From Lasiosphaeris hirsuta (taxonomy: Eukaryota; Ascomycota; Sordariomycetes; Sordariales; Lasiosphaeriaceae): 64,000 nucleotides of DNA. The notes beneath the pieces are model-generated. The model was not told where the DNA came from, did no database searches, and worked only from the letters and a program-made list of their open reading frames with translations. Position numbers and translations under genes: made by a program. Numbering within the stretch: position 1 is the first letter of the stretch; the number at the start of each line of letters is the position of its first letter. Where the stretch lies: NCBI GenBank assembly GCA_030549175.1, contig JAUKUA010000003.1, positions 620,001 through 684,000 on the forward strand, read 5' to 3'. Below, one piece after another: positions 1-12,190 of this stretch.

Positions 1-1089
1 TCCATATAAGTAGCAAGACGATGAATCCAGCAGTGTTTCAGGACATAGGAAGTTTAAATGACCCGGGAAGGAAGCTGTTCTCTATTGAATAGATGGTGTA
101 GGTATTGGAGGCCACCGGAAGGGGTTTCAAGCCAAGAGCAGAGTGGTAAACCCATAATTCCCACTTCGCCCTCGCACTATATTTCTAAGCGAAGCTAAGG
201 GGTCAGAATTAAGACTTTCAACCCTCTTGTTTTCACATTTGCTAACTGAACCGAATAAACCTTGTTAATCGTGGTCACGCCCCTTTTGCTGTCACACTAG
301 ACTCTAGAGGTTAGTTATCTTCCGGATTATCAGCCATGGTCCTGCGTACCTTAAGGAGGTCCTCTATTGATTCCTTTAGATGTAGAGGTGGAGACACTAC
401 TGCGGTAGCGTTCCCTGACCGACAGTGTAATCAACAGTGTAGCATCCCCGGGGTTCCCGCCTAGGCGCGGCAGTCAGTCACAGCTCGCCCAGGTGAGACT
501 CAAATGTCTGCCGCCTTTTCCTGCAAGGGGCCGTCTTCCGAGACATGTGTCTCTACCCGAGGCCGGTCTGGACTGGGAAATGGTACCACCGGTCGTGTGT
601 TTTGCACCCAAAAGGAAATAAAGGGCTAATTTCAGGGTCAGGGCTTGGATCGTCGCACTCCAGAGATTGCGAGGAAGGATAGTACGCGATGGTCAGCTCC
701 TGCGACTAACGCTTCAAGGCCTCAATGTCTTGATGGCCTTCACATTGAGATCTGATGGGCTCAGGCCTCCTGATACCTAAGCTCCGGCCGGCTTCCGACG
801 CTAGGATTAAAACCATAGGCTGCCAAGACTTCCGCCGTAGCCGCCATCTAGTGGCAGAAGATTTCTATTGGCTCCACTTTGTGCCAGCGGTGTGTGCACG
901 ACCTGTCTCTCTGAGACAAATTTCTGCCCGACAGTGATACCTAGAATTCCCTCGATATCTCCCACCCTGTTCTCCCAACCACGTATATTGTCTGGTCGCT
1001 GTTTTGTCGCTCGTGTCCGTCTCTATCCTCCATCTACAGAAATCTCACGCCCTGTCGCTCAAGGTTGGACTTTTGCGATCTCGGCCATT
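1..1089. other. intergenic, no gene recognised
   Basis: No reading frame here resembles a known protein or keeps a frame with plausible splice sites. The last part is the 5' flank of the aldehyde dehydrogenase gene. The open frame that runs into that gene from position 868 has no feature favouring it over the ATG at 1090. Confidence 0.5.
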
Positions 1090-2594
1090 ATGGGACTGAA
1101 CGGTAACGATGCTGTGCCGTACTCGGTTCCCTTCTTCATCAACGGCCGGGAAGTCCACCCGCAAGGGAGCTTTGATGTCACATCGCCAGCAACTGGTGAG
1201 GTCGTCTCTAGGGGCGGAAGCGCGACCGTTGTCGAGGTTGAGGCTGCCATCGACGCGGCGGCAAACGCGTTCAAGACATGGAAGCAGACACTGCCGCGCG
1301 AGCGTCGGGGTATCTTCTTCAAGGCGGCCGAGGTCATGCAGAAGAGAACAGACGAGCTCTGCGGGTACATGATGGAAGAGACAGGCTGCCCCAGGCAGTG
1401 GGCTGACGTCAATATCGGCATCGCTCAGGACTTTCTATACGACGTGGCTGGCCGGGTTGGCAGCCTGGAAGGGACGGTTCCCGTGACCCGGGACCCAAAC
1501 ATTGGTGCCATGGTCCTGAAGGAGCCTTTCGGGGTTATCCTTGCGATTGCCCCCTGGTCCGTCACCCGTGAGCCGATATTCCCAAGGTACAGGATGCTGA
1601 GAATCGCAGGAACGCCCCCTACATCCTCGGAATGCGCTCGGTGCTTCTCCCCATTGCTGCTGGCAACACTGCCATCTTGAAGGGATCAGAGCTGTGCCCT
1701 CGGACGATGTGGGGGCTCTGCTCCGTGTTCCATGAGGCTGGCCTACCGGCCGGTGTTCTCAACCTTCTGGTGCACGCGCCGGCCGACGCCGCCGCCATCA
1801 CGCAGTCGCTCATCGCCCACGCCAGTGTCAAAAAGATCAACTTCACTGGCAGCACCGCTGTCGGCCGCATCATTGGCAAGATTGCCGGTGAGCATCTGAA
1901 GCCTGTCCTCCTGGAGCTCGGCGGCAAGGCGCCCGCGATTGTATGGGAAGATGCCGACCTGGATAACGCTGCCGTCCAGTGCGCGCTGGGTGCCTTCCTC
2001 AACTCGGGCCAAATCTGCATGTCGACGGAGCGTATTCTCGTCCACAAGAGCGTGCGCGCCGAGTTTGAAAAGAAGCTGGTGGGCGCCATCAGCCACACCC
2101 TCGGGTCGCAGACGGATGCGCTGGTTCTCATCACGGGCGCCGCCGTAGAGAGGAACAGAAAGCTGATTCAGGACGCGCTGGCCAAGGGAGCTTCTCTGCT
2201 GTACGGTGACGCGACGACGACTAAGGAGCCGACCAAGACGCGCATGCGCCCCGCCGTCATTTCAGGGGTCAAGAGCGACATGGAAATTTACCAGACGGAA
2301 AGTTTTGGGCCAACCGTGTCTCTCATCGAAATTGAGACCGAGGAGGATGCGCTCCGCATTGCTAACGATACCGAGTACGGCTTGTCTTCGGCTATCTTCA
2401 CCGAGGACCTGCGAAGGGGGCTCCGGTTTGCCAAGGAGATCGAGACCGGTGCGGTGCATATCAACAGTATGACGGTGCACGACGAGAGCGCACTACCTCA
2501 CGGCGGTGTGAAGGCATCCGGATACGGTAGGTTTAACGCTAACCACGGGCTCAATGAGTGGGTGAGGACGAAGACAGTTACATACAGGTACTAG
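1090..2594 (+). CDS. NAD(P)-dependent aldehyde dehydrogenase, 483 aa, one intron
   Basis: Oxidises an aldehyde to the carboxylic acid; the closest resemblance is to the salicylaldehyde/vanillin dehydrogenase branch of the ALDH superfamily, but the substrate cannot be read from sequence. Exons are 1090-1556 and 1610-2594. The 53-base intron (GTCCGT...GCAG) splits a Trp codon and restores the typical APW-NAPYILG junction, which fixes both its position and phase. Visible landmarks are the general-base Glu in LELGGKAP, the catalytic Cys in NSGQICMS, and the C-terminal ESFGP and HGGVKASGYGR blocks. Length is normal for the family. There is no signal peptide or peroxisomal tail, so it is probably cytosolic. 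The 5' splice site is not the usual GTRNGT. The gene stands alone; the next gene is convergent and about 1 kb away. All key residues are present and it looks functional. Confidence 0.93.
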
Positions 2595-3586
2595 TCAGTT
2601 TGGCTAGGTATACATTTCTCACTTGGGAGTGGATACAGGTTGATGCGTTGTAGTTTACCTACTTTTCCGCAATAATTTTCATTCTTCATTAACGTTTTTA
2701 TAACTGATAAAAATTTGTTTTATCAAATGATCACAGTTAAGGGACTGGTTTTTGGTGGGAATTCGCCTGCTGGATTGAACTTATCTATGATCAAGAAGAT
2801 AGACATGCTCTTTGCATTTGATCACATGGCAAGATCCACATGGTCCATCAGCCCTTGACGATGCGAGTTCAAGCCACACACAGGCCGGGGTGGAACCGTT
2901 GGATTTGGAGGTGCTGTTTTTTTTTTTACTAATTGGGGTTCTCGACCAGGGGGTGGAGGTCCGGCGGTTCAGGGGTGGAACCCCTGAGCTCCCATTCAAT
3001 TTGGCTTATGTAAGCGCTCACGCGTGCCACTTGAAAAGCTCGCCTCGCGCGCTCTAGTTTCTAAGCTTGTTTTCTCAACACGCTTCACAACTAAACAGTA
3101 GACCACTTGCAACAAGCCATCTTCGCGCGTGTGCCCACGTGGTGTTCTTTTACTGTTCTCCTTTTGTTTTGCTGTGCGCGTTCCAGCGCCAGTTCACTGG
3201 TACCCATAAAGTAGGGCCGCCCATGGATGCCCCGAACACAAATGCTACGGACGATGGGCATCCGGAGGCACTACGTGCCGGGCTAGGAGATGATGAAGTC
3301 GGTGTAACATTGGTGAGGATTACGCAGTTATCTACCAGTCTTGCTAATGCTGCTAAGAATCCTGTGACGCTAGGAAATAAAGGGAGAGTGGTCTTCTAAA
3401 GAATGGCATCGTCCCACACGTAATGGTGTTTTTTTTTTTCTTCGGCTGCTACTATGCGACGGAACAAGAACGTGCTCCCACTTCGGAATGGTACCGATGA
3501 AGGGGGCCAGAGAGTGTCGGAAAATGAAATTGGGGGGGGAGGAAAGAGAGAAAACATTGTGAGGGGATGCCGTTAACCTTTAGCTC
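2595..3586. other. intergenic, possible mobile-element debris
   Basis: Contains an A/T-rich 3' flank, a perfect 8-bp hairpin at 2969-2987, and an open frame at 3067-3399 whose second half (from a Met near 3223) looks like a short Asp/Asn-rich Gag-type N-terminus. I cannot match it to a family. A sequence matching the pol III B-box pattern (GTTCAAGCC) lies near 2869, but no matching A-box was found. Confidence 0.3.
2969..2987. repeat. 8-bp perfect hairpin, 3-nt loop
   Basis: Arms TCAGGGGT and ACCCCTGA surround the loop GGA. It lies in non-coding DNA between convergent genes, so a role in transcript ending or as element debris is possible but unproven. Confidence 0.5.
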
Positions 3587-5431
3587 TTACTCCGTCTTTC
3601 CTTCGTTCTCAGCCGAATCCCCTGTGTCTGACATGGTGAAATGTCCCTTGCAATGTAGAGGATGGTCGTCACAAACGGTGAGGCTGGAAGAATCGGCCTG
3701 CGGCCCGGGGACTAGATGTGTGCAGTGCCAACCGCCCACCCGATTCCCGCCGCGGCCTTCATAGACGGCGCGGAGCAATGAGGGCGCCGCGAGGCATTCG
3801 AGCCGGACCCATTTAGTTGCGAGATGGTATCGTAGGTGGTACTTGATGACTAGGCCAAGCACGGTTTGGACCGTCATTAGAAGTAATAGGCAAGCCGGCA
3901 GGGTAATGAGGGCAGGAAGGGAGAAGGCCAGGATGCCCGGACTCGACAGGACAAAGTCTCCGGCGCCGCTCTTGGGCTCCCCGGTTCCAGCCCTGAAAAT
4001 ATTGGGGTATTGACCGAAATCGGCAAACATGGCCGCATCCCCAAAGACGTTCCTGGATGCCACAAAGCTCGCCAATAGGAGGCGCTCCATATCCGAGTAC
4101 ATGCTGGACTCCTTGGCGTCGATGACGCCCCTCGGGCTCGTGGTTCGGGATCGGAGTGCCGAGTCGCCGCTGGCGTTGCCGAGGCTGAGGACCACCGGGG
4201 TGGTAAAGGCGACCTCGAGGACCCGGATGACCGAAGGTGCCAGCTTCACGCCAGGCACGTCTTTGAGGTCAAAGATGGAGTTGAGCTTCTGCGAGCCGTA
4301 GGTCCAAGTGTCCTGTTGTGAGCACTCGAGGACCGGCCTGTTGCGCCGCATCCAGAAAGTGGCGTTGTACCGGGAATCGGGATGTGGCCTCGGCTCGGTT
4401 GCATACCAGGGGTCGGACCCACCCGATATGCTCGATCGGTGTGCGGAAGCGATGACAACGGCGAAGGAATAGTTGGAGTCGGGTATGTTGGCCATGTCCG
4501 GGTGGGAAATAAACGCGGCTCTCGGGGCGTACAGAATATCTCGATCGCGGATGGAGACTGGTTGGGGATCGATGCCCCACAGATTGTACGTGTCCACCTC
4601 GTCAGACTGATTGTTGGTGACAATCCAGTCGTACTGGGTCCGGCAGCTGCCATTCACCGCCAAGGAGAGGTCGGACCCGTGGCGGAGGCCGAGCTCGACC
4701 CCGTTGAGCGAGTAGGTGTAGCTTAGCTTATAGACCTGCTCGCTGCCGTGATTGCCAAGATTCTCCTGGAAAAGATTCACCCTCGACCGAAGCGTGACCT
4801 CGGCGGCCTCGACACTACCCAGGGCGCGCATTGCCGCAGGGGCCAAGAGTCCAAATCGTTGGAGTACCGAGGCTGGCGAGTCTGAGACTTCGGGATAGCG
4901 AGCCGCGCTGGGGCGCACGGGGGCCGAATTTCCGACGGTCGCGAGCGAGGGGCCGACGATGCCCAGTGCTATGCTCCCCCCAAAGACAATGAAGGCCACG
5001 AGGCAGAAGATTATGCCGTACGTGATGTCCCGTGGTGACCTCGAGGGCTGTTGGCCAGAGGTCGGAGCGCTATCTGCCGTGCCCTCAGCTTGTGGGCTTG
5101 TCTCTCCCCCCGCTCGGAAAATGCAGTAATAGACGTAATCTGCCATCTGCTTGCAGGCGAATAGGGGGTCGTTCGAGTTGCGCAGTATCACCATGGCGGC
5201 TTCCCTGCGCCGTGTTGGCTTGTCGCCGGCTAGTAGGAGCGACAAGACGCAAGCAATGTTCCAAAGGGTTAGGAAAATGAGGCTGATAAGAACGGTCAGG
5301 GCGGCCGTCACGAACGAGCCACTCCTGGCGGAGAAGGCAATGGCCCACACATCTCCGTTGTTCTTGGGTGCGTAGAAAGGCTTCAGGAGGAGGTAGGAGG
5401 AATCGGGAGGAGGCGTGTAGATGTCGGCCAT
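3587..5431 (-). CDS. large fungal membrane protein, 614 aa
   Basis: Uncharacterised fungal integral membrane protein. From the chosen Met at 5431 (MADIYTPPPDS) it has a short cytosolic N-terminus and a first membrane span at about residues 39-68. A basic loop and a second span follow (about 125-153). Next comes a large hydrophilic part, about 340 residues, with several N-x-S/T sites, probably outside the cell or in the lumen, and then a last span near 494-528. The tail is cytosolic. No enzymatic motif was seen. The reading frame stays open upstream to 6067 without a stop. That stretch is Pro/Ser/Arg-rich with no membrane segment, so it may be 5' leader or an N-terminal extension. I preferred 5431 because the protein becomes well-structured there. 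No intron is needed. Function is unknown. Confidence 0.72.
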   Translation of the reverse strand: MADIYTPPPDSSYLLLKPFYAPKNNGDVWAIAFSARSGSFVTAALTVLISLIFLTLWNIACVLSLLLAGDKPTRRREAAMVILRNSNDPLFACKQMADYVYYCIFRAGGETSPQAEGTADSAPTSGQQPSRSPRDITYGIIFCLVAFIVFGGSIALGIVGPSLATVGNSAPVRPSAARYPEVSDSPASVLQRFGLLAPAAMRALGSVEAAEVTLRSRVNLFQENLGNHGSEQVYKLSYTYSLNGVELGLRHGSDLSLAVNGSCRTQYDWIVTNNQSDEVDTYNLWGIDPQPVSIRDRDILYAPRAAFISHPDMANIPDSNYSFAVVIASAHRSSISGGSDPWYATEPRPHPDSRYNATFWMRRNRPVLECSQQDTWTYGSQKLNSIFDLKDVPGVKLAPSVIRVLEVAFTTPVVLSLGNASGDSALRSRTTSPRGVIDAKESSMYSDMERLLLASFVASRNVFGDAAMFADFGQYPNIFRAGTGEPKSGAGDFVLSSPGILAFSLPALITLPACLLLLMTVQTVLGLVIKYHLRYHLATKWVRLECLAAPSLLRAVYEGRGGNRVGGWHCTHLVPGPQADSSSLTVCDDHPLHCKGHFTMSDTGDSAENEGKTE

Positions 5432-6318
5432 GTTTGCTCCTAGCTGCGGGGAGGACGAGTCAGCGCCATTGTACGGTTTTTGGAAAGCGTCTCGACCGAG
5501 ATGTTTACTCAGCTGTTCTCTATCCGCTGTTCTTGTGCTCTGTTCTCTTCCCTGAGCGCTGACTTGGAAAATTGCTTTCAGGCTGGCCGGCTTTGTGTGC
5601 TGCTTCTCGACGCTCCGGTACACACTGCGGCGTCTGGTCGTGGGACGTGTGAGCGCGCGGGTGTACGTTGGCCTCTTATCCAGCAACTGCACACGGGGCT
5701 GCCATTGACCTCCTTGGTGCAGCGTCGACTGCGTAACCCCCGCAGCCCTCTTTACCTCCCATCCGACGCTTTCAAGGCTGCTACTGGGTGAGGAGATAGG
5801 AGTGCCCGGCGTCACCAGGCTACCATTTCGTGGCGGCGGCCAAGACACCGACCCACCATCACTGAGGTTGTACAGCTTCCAGCTTCTATTGATATAGCCG
5901 ACTATAATTGGCTCGCGGATGTGATTCGGTATCTTTAGCCCCCGCTCGGGCTTGAGGCAAAGAGCAGAAATTATGTTGTCTTGTGAGCTTTTGTCGTGGT
6001 GAATCCGAAACGCCCAACCGAGGGGCTGAACATGTACGAGTTGGAAGGAGCCCGCGATGCAGTGCATATATTAGGTTCTAGCATGTTACCAAGCCAACTG
6101 AAGGACCAACGGCTCAGCCTTGACCGCAATCGACCGGCTAAGCGGACTTGTCAAACACCGAGATACGCATGGAGAGCTCATTGGGACGGACTCCTGGCGT
6201 CGAATGCCCAGACTTTAGTCAAGTGTCAGTATCACGCACATCAACCAAGCATACCTCATCCGGGGTTTTAACGGCTAGCGTGTACATTGCTCCCACCTGC
6301 CCAAACCCGTCAATGTCA

Positions 6319-6372
<54 letters not shown>

Positions 6373-8362
6373 ACACACACACACAAGCCAAATCTGCATA
6401 GGAAACTAGGTACCATACCATGCATTACCATGTTTTAATAGCCAATTCTACCACCTCCACTTTCGATAATCTGTCATAGCCGGCCTGGCGTCGAGTGTGC
6501 GCAAAAGGTGGATTAAAAAAAGTGTGGGTGCTTTTTGGGTTTTGGACTCGAGGTTCACCTTTCCATGGTTTTCTATGGAAAGTTGAAGAGAGAAGCATTG
6601 TGCTCCTGTGCGGGGCCTCACATCGTCTGCTTCATACCTTGGCAGATTACTGCTCATGTGGTACAGCCATGGAGACGGACAGGTGACAAATCCCTTGCCG
6701 TCCAGCGTTGTCGAAAACAGACGGCTGCCGTGAAAGGCGCTTAGGTGCATTTAGGTTGCTGCAGGTGGTGGGGTGGGGTCCAAGGCGACGTAGCGACATC
6801 CGACTTGCAAGAGAGAAGATGCAGAATTGACCATGCGGAAGCCCAGCTGCATTTCTCACCCCAGCTAGATAGAGAACCTGTGCTTTGGGTGAGGCAACGA
6901 TATGTACACTAGTAGCTCAAAAGTTTGCCGAACATGTCCCTGCGTGCCATAGTTTCACATTGAACACCCCTTGGTGGTTGTGCTGATTGTGCCGATTGTG
7001 CTGTACTAGTACTGCCAAGCTGCTAGGGAGAGACACCACGTATGGTGCCTTGGGTAGTGCACCGTATGTACAGGGTTGACCCTGGTTGTGTGATTTGAGC
7101 CGCATCACGGATATCCCCGTAGCACAGGCACCGAGTAAATCTGCGGCGTCTCTTTGGCAGGCAGTCGGGGGATGGATCTCCTTGTGCAAGCTACCCTAGG
7201 TAGCTAGAGGTCCTGGGTCCCAAACTCCGAAGGGATCGGGTGCTACGCCTGCCGCGCAAAGAGGAGAAAAATGCCTCAAAAGGGACCGCATAAGACTCGC
7301 AGAGCCGCAGAGGGGCATGAGGTGGGCGTGTGATTCGGGGTTGGCCCTGGATTGATAGAGGGATAAGCAAACCAGTGGATCGATCAATTGGATCCAAGGT
7401 GCTGCATGCGAGCGTCAATGCTGGCCAAAGATGCAAAGGTGCAAGTCAGGACTTCACACTGTGATCACAGTAGTACACACCTCCAAGTCAGGCGTTACTT
7501 GGTTGATGTACGTGATGTTTGACAGCTAGCAATATGTAGCTGCCGCCCGTATGTCAATCTGCGTCTTGGCGGGTCTTTCCAGACTTGAGATTGGAGCAGA
7601 TTGGAGCCCGCGGTAAAACGACATGTCCAATTCGGTCGTGAATATTGAAGAGTCAGCCACTGCTGCTCTGAAAAATAGACATCCTTGGGTCACACAGGAT
7701 TGCGCTTTCCTGACAAGCCCGGCATCCCAGAGGGCGAAGAGGAGAGGAAGAGCGACCTGTCTGCTCGAGGAGAGCACGGCCCATGATCAACGATACCAAG
7801 AGCCTCATATTAGCGTCAACGCTCATCTCATCTGCTGCAGTAGCGTAGCTGAGGCTACAGGCGCCATCTGTCTGAGTACAGGAAGGTGCGATTGGTTACC
7901 ATTATTATGTAAGCTGCTCGAGCTGACGACATGCCCTAAATAAAATGGCAATAAAATAGGAAAGGACAAAGTACACAAATTTCCTCCACATCCAAACCGC
8001 CCCCGGATCCAGCCACCCGTCATCCCATCATCCAACCACCAAGCTTGCCGCCCCGCCCCCCGCCCCCCCCCTCCCCCCGGTACCAGCACCCACACCAAGC
8101 GGACCCGGGGCTTCCCAAGACGAACGGAGCGACGGCAGAAAGCTGCACAATTCGCACAACCCCAACGTTAAGCGCTGCAGCCACACGGGTGGAACCGGCA
8201 AGCGACTGCAGCACCTTGTCGAATGGTTGGTGAGTTGGATATCCGTGGAAAAGAGGGAATGAGAGTGGGAAGCAAAGATGATCATCAGGCATCCATGTCC
8301 ATGGTTGATGTATTGGCCTCCCCCACCGGTTCCCCGAAAAAGCAACTAATAAATGCTCACCA
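5432..8362. other. intergenic, about 2.9 kb
   Basis: Upstream region of the minus-strand membrane protein and downstream region of the fasciclin gene. It holds a long AC microsatellite (6323-6385), a C-rich stretch around 8050-8080 and no convincing coding frame on either strand. Positions 5432-6067 are open in the frame of the neighbouring membrane protein (see that entry). Confidence 0.5.
6323..6385. repeat. (AC)n microsatellite
   Basis: About 31 AC units with a single T interruption at 6368. It is non-coding. Confidence 0.97.
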
Positions 8363-9568
8363 TCACAGGGCGTAGTATACGGCCAACACCGCCACCACTG
8401 CGGGCAGAGCATAAAGATAAGTAAGAATGGGTCTAAAAGCCACTGCGGCTCCGGTCACAATAGGTGTTATTACCGACCCAGCCAGTACCTGTTGCAGTAA
8501 TTACCACATTGTCAGCATATATCCCCCCCAAAATGGGCATAGGGGAGGGCGCATGGGGCCACCGTACTCTGTCAATCGTGTGGACGACTCCGTTGGTGAT
8601 GATGGCGTCACCGGAGGAGATCCGGGATCCGCCGAGGAAGACAGTCTCGCCTTGCACCGAGACCGTCACGTTGGTCCCCCCGAGCGTGCGGAAGGAGGCG
8701 CCGTCTCTCAGCAGCGGCGTGTATGCAGCAACGTCAACCAGAACGTGGCCCTTCAGAGCCTGGATGAGCCTCGCCTCGGGCAAGTTGCTGGTGTTCCTAA
8801 ACGCGGCGTCGGTAGGGATCAGGACGGTGATCCTGGTTCTGCTGTCGAGGTCCGCGAGGAGACCAGTCCGCTGAAGCGCAGCCTCGAATTTGCCGACGTT
8901 CAGGAACGGGAGCGTGGCCGAGAGGTTCCTGGGCAGGGTGAGGGTCCTATTCTCGGGGGGATGCGCGCAGATTTAGTTAGCAGTGTTCCCCGGCGGCCAG
9001 CGATGATGACTCGAGGGAGAAGAGGGGCTCACCCGGCGATGGGGCGCACGACGCCGCCACCAAAGGGGATGTCGCTGGACGTGACTTTGACGCCGGCCCC
9101 AAGACCCGAGAAGACTACGCCCAGCGATGCAGAGCCTACGTCCTTCTGAACGATGGTCTGGTTGCGACCCGGGCCAAGATTGACCAGACTCGGGTGGCTG
9201 AGCAGCGTCTCTAGGGCCCATACAGGGCAAGCCCCCGTACCCGTATCTCCTGGCCCGGCAAGCCAGCGCCGGCGAAGCTCTGGCGCGGTGTCTTCGGCAT
9301 AGTTGAAGAGACCACTCTTGGTCTGGTTGTCGGTGAGCAGGCTCTCGCGGGCTAAGATAGCACCTCCATTCTTGGAGATGGCGGCGTTTGGCGGGGCGTA
9401 GACAATGAGACGGGAGCCAGGCACAGCGTTGATGACGGCCTCTTGTTCTTGGAGCAGTCTGGCGAACTCTGTGTGTCCGCTGTTCTGAAGCACCGCAAGC
9501 AGGGACTGTGCGGAGGCCGAGGCGACATAGAAGCCGAAGCCCACTAATAAGGGGCGTAGCGCTAGCAT
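8363..9568 (-). CDS. secreted fasciclin (FAS1) domain protein, 346 aa, two introns
   Basis: Extracellular or membrane-anchored adhesion-type protein with two FAS1 domains. Exons are 9568-9033, 8946-8568 and 8488-8363. Introns are 86 bases (GTGAGC, branch GCTAACT, end ATAG) and 79 bases (GTACGG, end ACAG). All junctions keep frame and give a length divisible by three. An N-terminal signal peptide ends about residue 20 (ASASA-Q). FAS1-1 spans about 22-175 with the motif YAPPNAAI. FAS1-2 spans about 187-308 with IPTDAAF and ends with the typical ITNGVVHTIDRVL. The last exon adds a hydrophobic C-terminus of about 25 residues, which fits a membrane span or GPI-anchor signal. In fungi such proteins sit at the cell surface. 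No paralog is seen in the window. Confidence 0.9.
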
Positions 9569-12190
9569 GTTTGCAGCAGCAGCCTGGGAACCCCAAAGTG
9601 CGAGTTAAGAAGATGCGAGACAAATGTGCGTCCAAGAGTGCCGAGGGAGAGACGGTGGAGGAGACGGTACACCCTGTTGGAGATGCGATGCGTTACATTG
9701 ACAAAGCCAAGGGGCAGCCAGCAAGAGTTAAGTATTCCATAACCAAAGCCGGTACCAAGCCGGAGGCCAGTCGCAGAGACCGAGAGAGGCATCGAGAGGC
9801 ACTGTGATGTTTCCCAGTGTCTGTTTCCCAGGGCCGCCGCTTGCTGGCTGGCTGGCCATCAATGGGATCTCTGGGGGGCTCTGCGCGCAAGCGTCAGCGC
9901 CAGCCAAGGAGGTGTGGTCCGCAGGTACGTACCAGTACCTCGAACCAAAACCAGCGATCCAACAAACTACCTAACCCACTCTGAATTTGACATTCTTCAC
10001 TGCCTTCTTTTTTCCTGCCAAGAACACGCAGATTCGTCGGCCTTCTTGGACGTAGGAATCCCACCACCGGACAATCCAGTGTGTGTAGGTGGGGTGTCGG
10101 TGCTCAGTGTGCAAGTTGCCAGCGGGCCGCGTGTTGGAAGCAAGAAGGGCCTGCGGCTGCAGCTGTGCTGTTCTCCAACTGTTGAGGCTTGCATTGGGTC
10201 CCGGGGATTTGATACGGAGCCTTGCTGCCCATCACGCACTTGATCATGTCATTGGTGCCCGCTCCACGACCAACATCAGAGCCGTTCGCTAACACGGCTT
10301 TCACAGCTTTGTAAAGGTGCCACACACGACAAAGTGGCTTGAAGCCATCCCGACCCCTCACCTTGTGCCTTTGCGACCTGCTTGTCCGGGACCGAATCAT
10401 ATCACTCGGACCCACTGGATGGTGCACCAACCATGAGATGTAGAAAGTGCAGAATCACGCTCTGCATGCCGACTTGTGGCCCGAGTGAGCCATGGGCAAT
10501 TCAGCGCCTGCAGCGGTAACCAGCGTGCCTAACCAGCTTCCACGCTGGCGGCTCTCCAGTCGCCGTCCTCGTCCGCAGCCTTTCTCTCCCCATTCTCTCG
10601 CCGTCTCCGTTCCGTCCTCCATTCGAAGCGCCAACAATCGGCAGAATCCATATCAGGCCGTCCTGGAATCACTCCAACAAAATAAGAGCGCGTAATGCCG
10701 TACCGTAGAGAAATGTCACAGTGTACCGTATACATCCTCCAAACCCACTTCTTCCACACACACTGCCTTGCTGTCAACGGCCGTCAGTAAAGAAAAGGCG
10801 GCGAAGGCCAGGGGGAGGGGCACACACACACACACACACACAGTCGCACTCAATCGTAGTCAATTGTAGTCAATTGTAGTCAATTGCAGTCAATTGCAGT
10901 CTATGCAGTCTATTGCACACTCATTTTCAACACTATTGCAGCGATTTAAATCGCTTAAATCGCTCAAATACACAATAAAAGGCCCATCAACGCGATAACT
11001 ATCCTCTTCCGACACTCTGGCTGCGACCGCGCGTAGCGATCCCCTTGCTAGCCCGTTGACTGGCTTCTCAGTCTTCCTGTTGCTGGCCCCCTGGCTTACG
11101 GGTGCCTTGGCATACCCTGGTACGCGACTCTGTTCTCGTTATTGCCGTTATCGCCGTCTTTGTTGTGCAAGTTGCCGTTATCGTCATTGTCATATGAGTC
11201 GATACCCTCCCACTGCGACTGGTGCCGCCGAACTAGAGGTGCTAGGCTACCTGCTTATGTTGATGTTGATCGTGTTACAGGCCCTGGGCTGGCCTGTGTT
11301 CCCTGCGTTCCCTATTTTCCCTATATACCGTGTTCCCTGTGCCCCTGAATTCGGGGGTACGCTCAGCCCTGGAGCCCTTGGATCTAGAGCCATGCCAGTA
11401 GAACCCTACGGTCAACTGCGCGCGGTTATGTGACTTTATCAAGCTCCTAGTATTATAGTTACTCTTCCTTGTCATCCAGGCTCCTTTCGAGCCAAATTAT
11501 CCAAAGTCCCAAAGCAAAGTCGCCAAGCAAAGCAAAAACCCTGATTTGACTTGCCACTTTTGGCACATTTGCCCCACATATTACCAATTATAGGTGTCAC
11601 ACTGCTAAGCACATCGTCGGTTAGACCAAAGTTCTAGGGTTCAATCTTGGATTGAAACCGTCGGTTCCTCCACAAGTTTGCAACAATAGTCAAGGATCCA
11701 GTAGCTGGCGCTCCGGACCGACATTAGAGACAATTCTGCGATGAGGAGATGAGATGCACTTTGCTCCGCCCCCCTGAGCGGGACTAATCAAGGCCAAAAA
11801 AAAGGCCAATGTTGTTGGGGGGTTGAGAGGTATGGGCATACGTCTTACATTCCTGATAAAAGCCTTTATGGCCGTATTTGCGTCGTCCCCCCCTCCTGCT
11901 CCCACAGCGGACAGAACACCCACCCCCCGGAGCGCCATTTGCGATGGTTCCGGCCGTGATCATGTTTATGCCAGCCGCAGAGTCGATTGGATTCCCGCCA
12001 CTTGTGAAAGTGGGCCTGGGTGTCTGCGAAGATGCTGGTTGGGCTGGCCAATTTCTGCCTAAAGTGTCTGCCTTCTCCGACTGTCTACTCTGGGCATGGA
12101 CTTCTGAATAACACCTAACCGAGGATCAAGCAAGCAAGTCAAGGCGTCTTGTAACTAGCAAGAGCTCTGCCGCAGAGCCCGTTTTTCGAT
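9569..12190. other. intergenic, about 2.6 kb
   Basis: 5' flank of the fasciclin gene, then DNA with simple repeats (10821-10900). A Val/Pro-Phe-rich open frame at 11056-11433 looks like translated element debris rather than a gene. A B-box-like GTTCAATC sits near 11640. No gene was recognised. Confidence 0.4.
10821..10900. repeat. (CA)n followed by 10-nt tandem repeat
   Basis: Eleven CA units (10821-10842) are followed by five copies of the decamer CAATTGTAGT/CAATTGCAGT at 10851-10900, the copies differing by C/T changes. Non-coding. Confidence 0.9.

Noticed and set aside
2842..2880. Possible tRNA-derived short element
   Set aside because: Only a B-box-like sequence was found; the A-box and tRNA arms do not fit.
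9029..9635. Second frame (220 codons) overlapping the fasciclin exon
   Set aside because: Arg/Cys-rich, with no domain; the other frame has a signal peptide and FAS1 motifs and joins in phase to the next exons.
11056..11433. Possible small membrane protein gene
   Set aside because: Composition of repeated Val/Phe/Pro and Tyr/Arg/Cys blocks looks like translated repeat DNA; no signal-peptide or domain support strong enough to call a gene.
11600..11680. Possible tRNA gene or tRNA-like element
   Set aside because: GGGTTCAATC resembles a T-arm, but no cloverleaf with acceptor stem could be formed.
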